32,041 nt of DNA. Origin: HGM13006 sp963649625 (GTDB lineage Bacteria > Bacillota > Clostridia > Oscillospirales > Oscillospiraceae). This document shows, piece after piece, positions 22,645-30,615 of the stretch. The position numbers and the translations under genes were made by a program. The DNA is taken from positions 1-32,041 of the forward strand of contig CAVJIP010000052.1 of assembly GCA_963649625.1 (NCBI GenBank), read 5' to 3'. The notes under the pieces are model-generated. The model did not search any database. It was not told the DNA's origin and saw only the letters and a program-made list of their open reading frames with translations. The number at the start of each line of letters is the position of its first letter. Positions within the stretch are counted from its first letter, which is position 1.

Positions 22645-24942
22645 ATGAAAAAAGCAACCAAGCTCCTTGCGCTTGCCCTTGCTGTGTGTATGTGCTTCGG
22701 AATGCTGGCAGGCTGCGGCGACAAGACCGCATCCGGCACGGAAAGCACCGCCACAGAGGCCCAGGGCAGCGGGGAAACCGCAGCAGCGGAGGGAGGCACC
22801 CTGGTGGCTACCGCCACCGGCTTTGAGAACAAGTTCTCTCCCTTCTTTGCCGCAAACGTGGACGACCTGAACGTGGCGACCCTGACCCAGATCAACCTGA
22901 TGGACGTGGACCGGGTGGGCAACCCGGTGCTGCTGGGCATCCGGGGGGAGATGCGCACCTATAACGGCACGGACTACACCTACACCGGCGCATCCGACAT
23001 TACCGTCACCGAGAATGACGACGGCACGGTGTACTACGACGTGACCCTGCGGGAGGATCTGGTGTTCTCCGACGGCACCCCCATTGACATTGACGACGTG
23101 ATTTTCTCCATGTATGTGTACATGGACCCCACCTATGACGGCTCCGCCACCATGTACTCCCTGCCCATTGAGGGCCTGGAGGACTACCGGGAGGGCATGA
23201 GCACCCTGTCCGCCCTGCTGGCTGAGGCCGGTGAGGACAACACGGACTTTACCAACTGGACCGAGGAGCAGCAGAAGGCCTTCTGGGACGCAGTCAATGA
23301 CGGAGGCGTAAAGTTTGCCCAGGCGATTGTGGACTATGTGACCGGGGCTGTCGGCATCGGCAGCACCGATGAAGGGATGAACGCGGCGGATGCCGCCGCC
23401 CAGTGGGGCTTTACCCTGGAGCCGGATGCCACCGCCAAGGACTTCTTCCTGGCCATTGGCGACCAGTACGGCTGGAGCTTCTCCCAGATGGAGGTGGAGG
23501 CCGCCGGGGATCCTCTGTCCACCCTGATTCCCGAGGAGGTCTACAACTACTCCACCGTGGGTGTGTCCACCGGCAAGTCCGCCGACCACATTTCCGGCAT
23601 CCAGAGAACCGGCGACTACAGCCTGCGGCTTGTGACCACCGAGCTGGACGCCACCGCCATCTATCAGCTGAGTATGCCCATTGCGCCTCTGAGCTACTAC
23701 GGGGACGAGAGCAAGTACGACTACGACAACAACAAGTTTGGCTTTGACAAGGGCGACCTGTCCACTGTCCGGGCCAAGACCACCCAGCCCATGGGCGCAG
23801 GCCCCTATATCTACAAGAGCTTCTCCAACGGCACCGTGTATATGGAGGCCAACCCCAAGTATTACAAGGGCGAGCCCAAAACCAAGAACCTGAACCTGCT
23901 GGAGACCCAGGAGGCCGATAAGGTCACTGGCGTTACTGCGGGAACCATTGACATTGCCGACCCCAGCTACTCCACCGAGGTGGCCGGTCAGATTGCCGAG
24001 TACAACGGCGGGGACGACACCATGGACGGCTCCGTGATCACCACCCGGCTCATTGACTATCGGGGCTATGGCTATATCGGCATTTCCGCCGACAACGTCA
24101 AGGTAGGGGACGACCCCTCCTCCCAGGAGTCTAAGGATCTCCGCAAGGCTCTGGCCACGGTGCTGGCGGCCTACCGGGACGAGGCCATCAGCTCCTACTA
24201 CGGCAGCACGGCCTCCGTTATCAACTATCCCATTTCCAACACCTCCTGGGCCGCTCCCCAGGTCACGGACGACGGCTATACCGTGGCCTACTCTGTGGAC
24301 GTGGACGGCAAGGCCATCTACACCGACGGCATGAGCCAGGAGGAGAAGTATGATGCTGCCCTCCAGGCCGCTCTGGGTTACTTTGAGAAGGCCGGCTACA
24401 CCGTAAAGGACGGCAAGCTCACCGCCGCACCCGATGGGGCAAAGCTGGAGTACCAGGTGAACATCGGCGCAGGCGGCGCAGGAGATCACCCCTCCTTCCT
24501 GCTGCTGAAGAACGCCTCCGATGCCTTCGCCAAGATCGGCCTGACCCTGACCGTCAACGACCTGGCCAACGCCTCTGACCTGTACGCCTCCTATCAGACC
24601 GGCGTGGCGGAGCTGTGGTGTGCCGCATGGCAGGCCAGCGCCGACCCGGATATGTATCAGCTCTATCACTCCAGCGGCTCTACCAACTACTACAGAATCA
24701 ACGATTCTGAGCTGGACGGACTGATTGAGGACGCTCGTATGTCCACCGACCAGACCTTCCGGAAGGGCCTTTATAAGGCCGCCATGGAGATCATCATGGA
24801 TTGGGGCGTGGAGGTGCCCGTGTACCAGCGCTCTGAGTGCTATATCTTTGCCACCGAGCGTGTGGATGTTTCCACCCTGCCTCAGGATATGACCCCCTAT
24901 TGGGGCTGGATCGCTGAGGTGGAGAATATCGCCGTGAAGTAA
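22645..24942 (+). CDS. Oligopeptide ABC transporter substrate-binding lipoprotein (OppA/DppA family)
   Basis: The extracellular peptide receptor of the importer, 765 aa. It has a lipoprotein signal peptide (KK, hydrophobic core, lipobox LAGC with the lipidated Cys24), then a low-complexity Ser/Thr/Glu/Ala linker to about residue 50. The SBP family 5 fold follows. Typical family phrases are YDVTLREDLVFSDGTPIDIDDVIFS and the late RKALATVLAAY and GKLTAAPDGAKLEYQVN parts. It is about 200 residues longer than usual OppA (about 540), with extra sequence near residues 180-300. The ribosome site is AAAGGAGG 11 nt before ATG. It has its own strong promoter and is followed by strong hairpins. Confidence 0.95.
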   Translation: MKKATKLLALALAVCMCFGMLAGCGDKTASGTESTATEAQGSGETAAAEGGTLVATATGFENKFSPFFAANVDDLNVATLTQINLMDVDRVGNPVLLGIRGEMRTYNGTDYTYTGASDITVTENDDGTVYYDVTLREDLVFSDGTPIDIDDVIFSMYVYMDPTYDGSATMYSLPIEGLEDYREGMSTLSALLAEAGEDNTDFTNWTEEQQKAFWDAVNDGGVKFAQAIVDYVTGAVGIGSTDEGMNAADAAAQWGFTLEPDATAKDFFLAIGDQYGWSFSQMEVEAAGDPLSTLIPEEVYNYSTVGVSTGKSADHISGIQRTGDYSLRLVTTELDATAIYQLSMPIAPLSYYGDESKYDYDNNKFGFDKGDLSTVRAKTTQPMGAGPYIYKSFSNGTVYMEANPKYYKGEPKTKNLNLLETQEADKVTGVTAGTIDIADPSYSTEVAGQIAEYNGGDDTMDGSVITTRLIDYRGYGYIGISADNVKVGDDPSSQESKDLRKALATVLAAYRDEAISSYYGSTASVINYPISNTSWAAPQVTDDGYTVAYSVDVDGKAIYTDGMSQEEKYDAALQAALGYFEKAGYTVKDGKLTAAPDGAKLEYQVNIGAGGAGDHPSFLLLKNASDAFAKIGLTLTVNDLANASDLYASYQTGVAELWCAAWQASADPDMYQLYHSSGSTNYYRINDSELDGLIEDARMSTDQTFRKGLYKAAMEIIMDWGVEVPVYQRSECYIFATERVDVSTLPQDMTPYWGWIAEVENIAVK

Positions 24943-24950
24943 GGCTGCCG

Positions 24951-25024
24951 GTTCTGTCCCCCGACAAGGGGGACAGAACAGTGCTGCACATGAGGGGGCC
25001 GCTTCGGAGGCCCGGAGCGGCCCC
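24951..25024 (+). terminator. Two strong intercistronic hairpins
   Basis: Hairpin 1 is GTTCTGTCCCCC (24951-24962), loop GACAA, GGGGGACAGAAC (24968-24979). Hairpin 2 is a 13-bp stem 24995-25007 with 25012-25024 and a 4-nt loop. Neither has a long T-run. They lie between the receptor gene and the permease gene, the usual place for hairpins that stabilise the receptor message or thin out transcription so that receptor exceeds membrane parts. Confidence 0.7.
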
Positions 25025-25097
25025 TTGATATGCGGATCTGGCATATTGGATATTCAGGCGGGAATCCTGGCTTCCCGCGAAAAATGGAGGGAGATCC

Positions 25098-26084
25098 TTG
25101 CGGAAATATATCGTAAAACGAATCCTGCTTTCCATTCTGATCCTGTTTTGTGTGACCTTTATTATCTATGGGCTAATGCGGTCACTGCCGGGGTCCTATG
25201 TGGAAAACATGGCCATGCAGCTTTCCACGGCACCGGGTGCCAAAAGCTATGACGAGTGGATGGAGCAGCTGAACGCCTCCTACGGTCTGGACAAGGGAAT
25301 TATCCCGGGCTACCTGACCTGGCTCGGTGACGCAGTGCGGGGCAACTTCGGGGACAGCTGGAAGTACACGGTTCCCGTGGTGGAGAAGTTTCAGGACGTG
25401 ATTTGGCTGTCCTTTTTGATGGGGGCCATTGCCTTTGTGCTGGAGCTGATTATCGCCATTCCCCTGGGGATTCTGGCGGCCACCAAGCAGTATTCCCGGA
25501 CGGATTATGCCGTCACCGCAGGGGCCCTGGTGGGAATCTCTCTGCCCACCTTCTTCTTCGCCACCCTGCTCAAGCTGCTGTTTTCCGTAAAGCTGGGCTG
25601 GTTTGACCTGTACGGCCTGGTGGGCCGGGACTATAATCAGCTCACCGCCTGGGGCCAGTTCTGGGACAAGGCCAATCATCTGGTGCTGCCCATTGTGACC
25701 CTGGTGATTGTGTCTGTGGGCTCTCTTATGCGGTATACCCGCACCAATATGCTGGAGGTGCTGAACTCGGACTACATCCGCACCGCCCGGGCCAAGGGCC
25801 TGTCGGAGCATAGGGTGATTTATAAGCACGCCTTCCGGAACACCCTGATTCCCCTGGTGACGATTGTCGGCGGCAGCCTGCCGGGGCTGTTTTCCGGGGC
25901 GCTGATTACGGAGACTCTGTTTTCCATTCCCGGCATCGGCTACACCTCCTATCAGGCCATGATTTCCGGGGACATCCCCTTTGCCATGTTCTATCTGACC
26001 TTTTTGGCCATTTTGACCCTGGCGGGAAATCTGATTTCCGATGTACTGTACGCCGTGGTGGATCCCCGGGTGCGGATTGCTTGA
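25098..26084 (+). CDS. Peptide ABC transporter permease (OppB/DppB family)
   Basis: First membrane subunit of the importer, 328 aa with six expected membrane segments. The N-terminal KYIVKRILLSILILFCVTFIIYGLM segment is classic for OppB. The EAA loop with YIRTARAKGLSEHRVIYKHAFRNTLIPLVTIVG, which docks on the ATPases, is well preserved. The end DVLYAVVDPRVRI is also typical. Start is TTG at 25098, 8 nt after GGAGGGA. No ATG fits family length. It follows the two strong hairpins and 19 bp separate it from the second permease. Confidence 0.96.
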   Translation: MRKYIVKRILLSILILFCVTFIIYGLMRSLPGSYVENMAMQLSTAPGAKSYDEWMEQLNASYGLDKGIIPGYLTWLGDAVRGNFGDSWKYTVPVVEKFQDVIWLSFLMGAIAFVLELIIAIPLGILAATKQYSRTDYAVTAGALVGISLPTFFFATLLKLLFSVKLGWFDLYGLVGRDYNQLTAWGQFWDKANHLVLPIVTLVIVSVGSLMRYTRTNMLEVLNSDYIRTARAKGLSEHRVIYKHAFRNTLIPLVTIVGGSLPGLFSGALITETLFSIPGIGYTSYQAMISGDIPFAMFYLTFLAILTLAGNLISDVLYAVVDPRVRIA

Positions 26085-26103
26085 GAAGGGAGGGTGACAA
26101 CAC

Positions 26104-27642
26104 ATGGATAAGAAAAACACAGTCTCCCCGGAGGAGGAGCAGCTTTCCCTCAATGACGACCGCCGGGTAAAAACCCTGTCTCCCGGGGCTTTGGTCGCCA
26201 AGCGGTTCTTCCGGAACCGGCTGGCGGTGGTGGGACTGACCATGCTGGTGGCCATGTTCCTGTTCTCCTTTGTGGGGGGAATTATCAGCCCCTACGGCCA
26301 GGACCAGCAGTTTTATACCTATACCTACCTGGATCAGGAATATGTGGGCGTGGTGCGCAACGACGACTTCCGCTACGCCGCAGCGGAAGGGCAGGAGTTC
26401 GGCTCGGTGCTCCAGGCCCAATTCCTGCTGGCGGAGACAAAGAAATTGGATTCCTTTTCCTATAAGGACGTGACCTACACCTTGGAGTGTCAGGGAGACG
26501 ACCTGTATACCGTCTCCACCGGGGGCCAGGTGATTGCCTGCGCCTATAAGGACATTGTAAACCCCATGGAGGAGGATACCCAGCTGTCCTTTGCCCTAAA
26601 GCTGGAGGCCCTAAAGGCCTATGTGACCAAGGCCGGGACCTTTACCGCAGACGGGGTGGCGTACACCCTGGACGGAGAAGGCAATGTGCTGGAAAACGGA
26701 ACCGTGGTCGCCTACATCAGCCGGTTTGTGGTCCAGTCCAAAAACAACGGCGTGGTGATCTCCCGGGACTTTAAGGAGCAGCTGGAGACGGCCATTGACC
26801 AGGACGTGACGGAGTTCCGATACACCGACCCGGAGGGCCAGGAGGCCACCTATACCATCACTTATCAGGCGGACACCGACAGCTGGTCGGTGCTCCAAAG
26901 CACGGAAACCTATGTCTATGACCGATACGCCGCACCCTCCAGGGCCCACTGGCTGGGCACCGATACCTCCGGCATGGATATGCTGACCCGACTGATGTAC
27001 GGCGGCAGAATCTCTCTGGTGATCGGCTTTATCGTGGTGTTTATCGAGGCGTTCTTGGGGGTAATTCTGGGGGGCATCTCCGGCTACTTCGGAGGCTGGG
27101 TGGACAACCTGATTATGCGGATTGTGGACGTGTTCTACTGTATCCCCACCATGCCCCTTATCATTATTCTGGGAGCGGCCATGGATGCCCTGCGGATCGA
27201 CCCGATGATTCGGATGCTGTATCTGATGCTGATTCTGGGCTTTTTGGGCTGGCCCTCTATTGCCAGACTGGTGCGGGGTCAGATTCTGTCCCTGCGGGAG
27301 CAAGAGTTTATGACCGCCACCGAGGCCTGCGGCATCAGCATTCCCCGGCGTATCTTCCGGCATTTGATTCCCAATGTGATTCCCCAGCTGATTGTCACCT
27401 GCACCATGAGCCTGGGCTCCACCATTATTATGGAGGCCACCCTGTCCTTCCTGGGGCTGGGGGTCAAGTTCCCCTTCGCCTCCTGGGGCAATATTATCAG
27501 CGATGTAAACAATGCCTTTGTGATGACAAACTACTGGTATATCTGGATTCCGGCAGGTATCTGTCTGCTGATTACCGTTCTGGGCTTTAACTTTGTGGGA
27601 GACGGTCTGCGGGATGCCTTTGATCCTAAGATGAAGCGGTAA
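26104..27642 (+). CDS. Peptide ABC transporter permease (OppC/DppC family) with large extracellular insertion
   Basis: Second membrane subunit, 512 aa against about 300 for normal OppC. A cytoplasmic N-terminus is followed by membrane segment 1 (about 41-62). Then comes an extra extracellular domain of about 210 residues (66-278) before the usual HWLGTDTSGMDMLTRLMYGGRISL (282 onwards). The insertion seems to hold repeated beta units (VTYTLECQGDDLYTV, VAYTLDGEGNVLENG, ATYTITYQADTDSWSV). The remainder has the normal five segments and the EAA loop (EFMTATEACGISIPRRIFRHLIPNV). The insert would face the substrate-binding lipoprotein, so it may help docking or peptide handling; that is inference. 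Confidence 0.93.
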   Translation: MDKKNTVSPEEEQLSLNDDRRVKTLSPGALVAKRFFRNRLAVVGLTMLVAMFLFSFVGGIISPYGQDQQFYTYTYLDQEYVGVVRNDDFRYAAAEGQEFGSVLQAQFLLAETKKLDSFSYKDVTYTLECQGDDLYTVSTGGQVIACAYKDIVNPMEEDTQLSFALKLEALKAYVTKAGTFTADGVAYTLDGEGNVLENGTVVAYISRFVVQSKNNGVVISRDFKEQLETAIDQDVTEFRYTDPEGQEATYTITYQADTDSWSVLQSTETYVYDRYAAPSRAHWLGTDTSGMDMLTRLMYGGRISLVIGFIVVFIEAFLGVILGGISGYFGGWVDNLIMRIVDVFYCIPTMPLIIILGAAMDALRIDPMIRMLYLMLILGFLGWPSIARLVRGQILSLREQEFMTATEACGISIPRRIFRHLIPNVIPQLIVTCTMSLGSTIIMEATLSFLGLGVKFPFASWGNIISDVNNAFVMTNYWYIWIPAGICLLITVLGFNFVGDGLRDAFDPKMKR

Positions 27643-27658
27643 GAAGGAGGAATGGACT

Positions 27659-28807
27659 GTGGCGAAAAAACACCCGGAGGGCTATCTGTCCCCCAAGGAA
27701 TCCCGCCGAATCTCCAAGGAGAATCGCCGGATCACCGACCAATATGAAAAGCAGAGAAAGCGGAAAAACGTGCCGGAAAGGGAATATCTCACCCAGATGC
27801 ATGACCCCAACAACGCCGTGGAGTTTGACAATCTGCACACCTATTTCTTCACGGATTCCGGCGTGGTGAAAAGCGTGGACGGCGTCACCTTTCAGGTGCC
27901 CATTGGGAAAACCGTGGGCGTGGTGGGGGAGTCCGGCTGCGGAAAGTCCGTCACCAGCCTGAGCCTGATGCAGCTGATTCAGCGGCCCCAGGGCCAAATT
28001 GTAGAGGGGGAGCTGCGGCTGAATCTGGGGGAGGGCAAGGCCTATGACATTGTAAAAACCCCGCAGCAGCAGATGCAGCGGCTTCGGGGCAACTATATGT
28101 CCATGATTTTTCAGGAGCCCATGACCTCCCTGAACCCGGTGTTCCGCATTGGCGACCAGGTGGACGAGGTGATTGCCCTTCACGATGGGGAGGGGAAAAG
28201 CAAGGCAGAGGTCAAGGCCCGCACCATTGAGCTGTTGGAGCTGGTGGGCATTGCCAACTCGGAGGGGGTCTATCGGATGTTCCCCCATGAGCTGTCCGGC
28301 GGAATGCGCCAGCGGGTGATGATCGCCATGGCCCTGGCCTGCAACCCGAAAATCATCATTGCCGATGAGCCTACCACGGCCCTGGACGTGACCATTCAGG
28401 CCCAGATTCTGGATCTTCTGCGGAGCCTGAAGGACAAAATCAACTCCTCCATTATGCTGATTACCCACGACCTGGGGGTGATTGCCGAGATGGCGGACTA
28501 TGTGGTGGTGATGTACGCAGGGCGCGTGGTGGAAAAGGGGACGGTTCAGGAGATTTTTGCCAATCCCTCCCATCCCTATACCATTGGACTGATGGCCTCC
28601 AAGCCGGTAGTGGGGCGGCAGGTGGACAAGCTCTACTCCATCCCCGGCAAGGTGCCAAACCCGGTAAATATGCCCAACTACTGCTATTTTAAGGACCGCT
28701 GCGAAATGTGCGTGGAGCAATGCGCCGGGGCCTACCCGAAGGAAATCAGTCTGTCGGAAACCCACAAGGTCAGCTGCTATCGCTACTACGAAAAGGGGGA
28801 GAGGTAA
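27659..28807 (+). CDS. Peptide ABC transporter ATP-binding protein (OppD/DppD family)
   Basis: First ATPase, 382 aa. GTG start 16 bp after the permease stop with AGAAGGAGG upstream. It has an unusual basic, charged N-terminal extension of about 50 residues (KKHPEGYLSPKESRRISKEN) before the ABC domain. Walker A is GESGCGKS. The signature LSGGMRQRVMIAMAL and Walker B IIIADEPTTALDVT follow. The C-terminal oligopeptide-transporter domain ends with a cysteine cluster (CYFKDRCEMCVEQC), which is known to carry an iron-sulfur cluster in some relatives. The OppF gene starts directly after its stop (28808). Confidence 0.96.
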   Translation: MAKKHPEGYLSPKESRRISKENRRITDQYEKQRKRKNVPEREYLTQMHDPNNAVEFDNLHTYFFTDSGVVKSVDGVTFQVPIGKTVGVVGESGCGKSVTSLSLMQLIQRPQGQIVEGELRLNLGEGKAYDIVKTPQQQMQRLRGNYMSMIFQEPMTSLNPVFRIGDQVDEVIALHDGEGKSKAEVKARTIELLELVGIANSEGVYRMFPHELSGGMRQRVMIAMALACNPKIIIADEPTTALDVTIQAQILDLLRSLKDKINSSIMLITHDLGVIAEMADYVVVMYAGRVVEKGTVQEIFANPSHPYTIGLMASKPVVGRQVDKLYSIPGKVPNPVNMPNYCYFKDRCEMCVEQCAGAYPKEISLSETHKVSCYRYYEKGER

Positions 28808-29854
28808 ATGGCAAACAACAGGCTGCCGGAACATCAGGATTTTGCCCCTGTGACCTATGACCCCCAGTACATCCTGATGGTAAACCACCTGAAAAAGTAT
28901 TTCCCCATTAAGGGGGGCATGGTGTCCAAAACCGTGGGCTATGTCAAGGCGGTGGACGGTGTTACCTTTAACTTGAAGCGGGGCACCACCATGGGCCTGG
29001 TGGGGGAGTCCGGCTGCGGAAAGTCCACCACAGGGCGGACGATTCTCCGGCTCTATGAGGACAAAACCGCCGGTCAGGTGCTGTTTAACGGCCAGGAGGT
29101 CTACGACCTGAGCCCCAAGGAGCTTCGGGCCATGCGCACCAAAATGCAAATTATTTTCCAGGATCCCTTCTCCAGTCTGTCTCCCCGGCTGCCGGTGGGG
29201 GAGATCATCGGTGAGGCGGTGCGGGAGCATAAGCTGGTGCCGAAAAATCAGCTGGACGAATATATTGATCGGGTCATGGACAACTGCGGCCTCCAGCCCT
29301 TCCACAAGTCCCGCTATCCCCATGAGTTTTCCGGGGGCCAGCGGCAGAGAATCTGCATTGCCCGGGCCCTGGCCCTGAACCCGGAGTTTGTGGTCTGTGA
29401 CGAGCCGGTTTCAGCCCTGGACGTGTCCATTCAGGCCCAGATCATCAATCTGCTCAAGGAGCTTCAGGAGAAATACAGCCTGACCTATCTGTTTATCTCC
29501 CATGACCTTTCTGTGGTGGAGCATATCTCCGACACGGTGGGGGTGATGTATCTGGGGAACCTGGTGGAGTACGGAGAGACAAGGGACATTTTCCAAAATC
29601 CCCTGCATCCCTACACCAAGGCCCTGTTCTCCGCCATTCCGGTGCCTGACCCTAACGCCAGAAGGAATCGCATTGTGCTGGAGGGAACCATTCCCTCCCC
29701 GGCCAATCCCCCGGAGGGTTGTAAGTTCCACACCCGGTGCGCCCAATGTATGGAAAAATGCAAGCATCAGGCACCGGTGCAGAAAGAGGTGGAGCCGGGA
29801 CACTATGTGGTCTGCCATCTCTATGACGATGGGAAGGATTCGGGCAATGGCTAA
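28808..29854 (+). CDS. Peptide ABC transporter ATP-binding protein (OppF/DppF family)
   Basis: Second ATPase, 348 aa, forming a heterodimer with the OppD-like protein. Walker A GESGCGKSTTGRTIL, the OppF-typical QIIFQDPFSSLSPR, signature FSGGQRQRICIARAL and Walker B FVVCDEPVSALDVS are all intact. The C-terminal part again holds a cysteine cluster (CKFHTRCAQCMEKC). The ATG follows the OppD stop without a gap and uses GGGGGAGAGG as ribosome site. Its last 8 bp overlap the small membrane protein gene. Confidence 0.97.
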   Translation: MANNRLPEHQDFAPVTYDPQYILMVNHLKKYFPIKGGMVSKTVGYVKAVDGVTFNLKRGTTMGLVGESGCGKSTTGRTILRLYEDKTAGQVLFNGQEVYDLSPKELRAMRTKMQIIFQDPFSSLSPRLPVGEIIGEAVREHKLVPKNQLDEYIDRVMDNCGLQPFHKSRYPHEFSGGQRQRICIARALALNPEFVVCDEPVSALDVSIQAQIINLLKELQEKYSLTYLFISHDLSVVEHISDTVGVMYLGNLVEYGETRDIFQNPLHPYTKALFSAIPVPDPNARRNRIVLEGTIPSPANPPEGCKFHTRCAQCMEKCKHQAPVQKEVEPGHYVVCHLYDDGKDSGNG

Positions 29855-30083
29855 GGATTTTCAGGACGATGGTCACACCGTGGCGGATATGCGCGGGGTG
29901 TCCTCGCCTCTTGGCCATCCCGCCGGAGGGCAGGAGGATTCCCCGACCCGACTGCCCCCTCTGGAGGGGAAGGAGCGGGGGATGTTTATCCTGGGGGCCC
30001 TCAAGGCGGCCCTGCTGATTGCTCTGGCCTTTCTGGGCGGGCTGGCACTGGTGACTTTCCTACTGTTGGAAATTTGGACGTAA
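29847..30083 (+). CDS. Small single-pass membrane protein, 78 aa
   Basis: A 78-aa protein with a polar N-terminus (about 1-45, including PLGHPAGGQEDSPTRLPPLEG) and one C-terminal membrane segment (FILGALKAALLIALAFLGGLALVTFLLLE, written here in two parts: FILGALKAALLIAL and AFLGGLALVTFLLLE; about 47-75). The ATG at 29847 lies inside the end of the OppF gene with GGGAAGG upstream. It is last in the importer operon, just before a terminator. It may be an accessory subunit of the transporter; no family is recognised. Confidence 0.65.
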   Translation: MAKDFQDDGHTVADMRGVSSPLGHPAGGQEDSPTRLPPLEGKERGMFILGALKAALLIALAFLGGLALVTFLLLEIWT

Positions 30084-30099
30084 CAGGCCAGAGGCCGGA

Positions 30100-30137
30100 A
30101 ACGCCGTGAAGCCGGAAAAGAGCTTCACGGCGTTTTG
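30100..30137 (+). terminator. Terminator of the peptide importer operon
   Basis: AACGCCGTGAAGC (30100-30112), 9-nt loop, GCTTCACGGCGTT (30122-30134), giving a perfect 13-bp stem that ends in TTTTGC. It lies 17 bp after the last stop codon. Confidence 0.88.
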
Positions 30138-30167
30138 CACCCTGCCGGGGGCCGCTTTCTCTGCCTC

Positions 30168-30541
30168 TGATGCTACCAGTGTAGCACAGGGAGAGGTAGA
30201 TAGAACTGCCGTTTTTTCCTCATCCGTCACGGCTATGCCGTGCCACCTTCCCCAAAGGGGAAGGTTATGGGGCGTACTTTCTACTTTTCCCTGCACCAAG
30301 ACCTTCCCCCAATTTGGGGCCCCGGCAGAGCCCAGCGAAGCGGGTCTGCTGGGGAAAGGAGTGGCAAGAGAGCGGAGGGAGGGCGACCAGGGGGAGCCCG
30401 AACCAAAGCGGACTTTGCGTGGAAATGGGGGCCCCGGAGGGGCGGAAGAGGGAGAACGTGTCTCATCCGTTACGGCTTCGCCGGGGGCCCGGGGTGCGGA
30501 AGGTTTTGGGCTTCTGCCCTGATGCTACCAGTGTAGCACAG
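30168..30541. repeat. Composite repeat block bounded by a 22-bp direct repeat
   Basis: The same 22-mer occurs at 30168-30189 and 30520-30541. Its core is GCTAC, CAGT, GTAGC, a small palindrome within GATGCTACCAGTGTAGCACA. Between the copies lie a minus-orientation copy of the palindromic element (30218-30270), a long degenerate plus-oriented relative that starts ACCAAGACCTTCCCCC (30296) and ends GGGGCGGAAGAGGGAG (about 30436-30453), and a decayed minus copy (about 30460-30512). Together this fills most of the 532-bp gap between the two ABC operons. No gene is seen. The layout suggests repeat elements that inserted into each other, or a mobile non-coding cassette. Confidence 0.65.
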
Positions 30542-30558
30542 AAAGCGGTAGAGTTCAT

Positions 30559-30602
30559 CCCACTTTTGTCCCGGATTTGTCCCGGATTTGTCCCACTTTT
30601 TT
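30559..30602 (+). repeat. Four tandem 11-bp units
   Basis: CCCACTTTTGT, CCCGGATTTGT, CCCGGATTTGT, CCCACTTTTTT in a row. The two inner units are identical and the two outer units are near identical. They lie 13 bp before the stop of the ABC permease gene (its 3' side). Confidence 0.8.
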
Positions 30603-30615
30603 CTCACCCCTATCC

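Noticed and set aside
22615..25044. An 809-aa open frame on the minus strand across the receptor gene
   Set aside because: It is the mirror of a clearly real lipoprotein gene, made possible by GC-rich third positions. Its protein is Val/Gly/His-rich low complexity with no motif.
30106..30522. Open frames of about 100-138 aa in the gap after the importer operon
   Set aside because: They lie over the terminator and palindromic repeats, lack ribosome sites and have no recognisable content.
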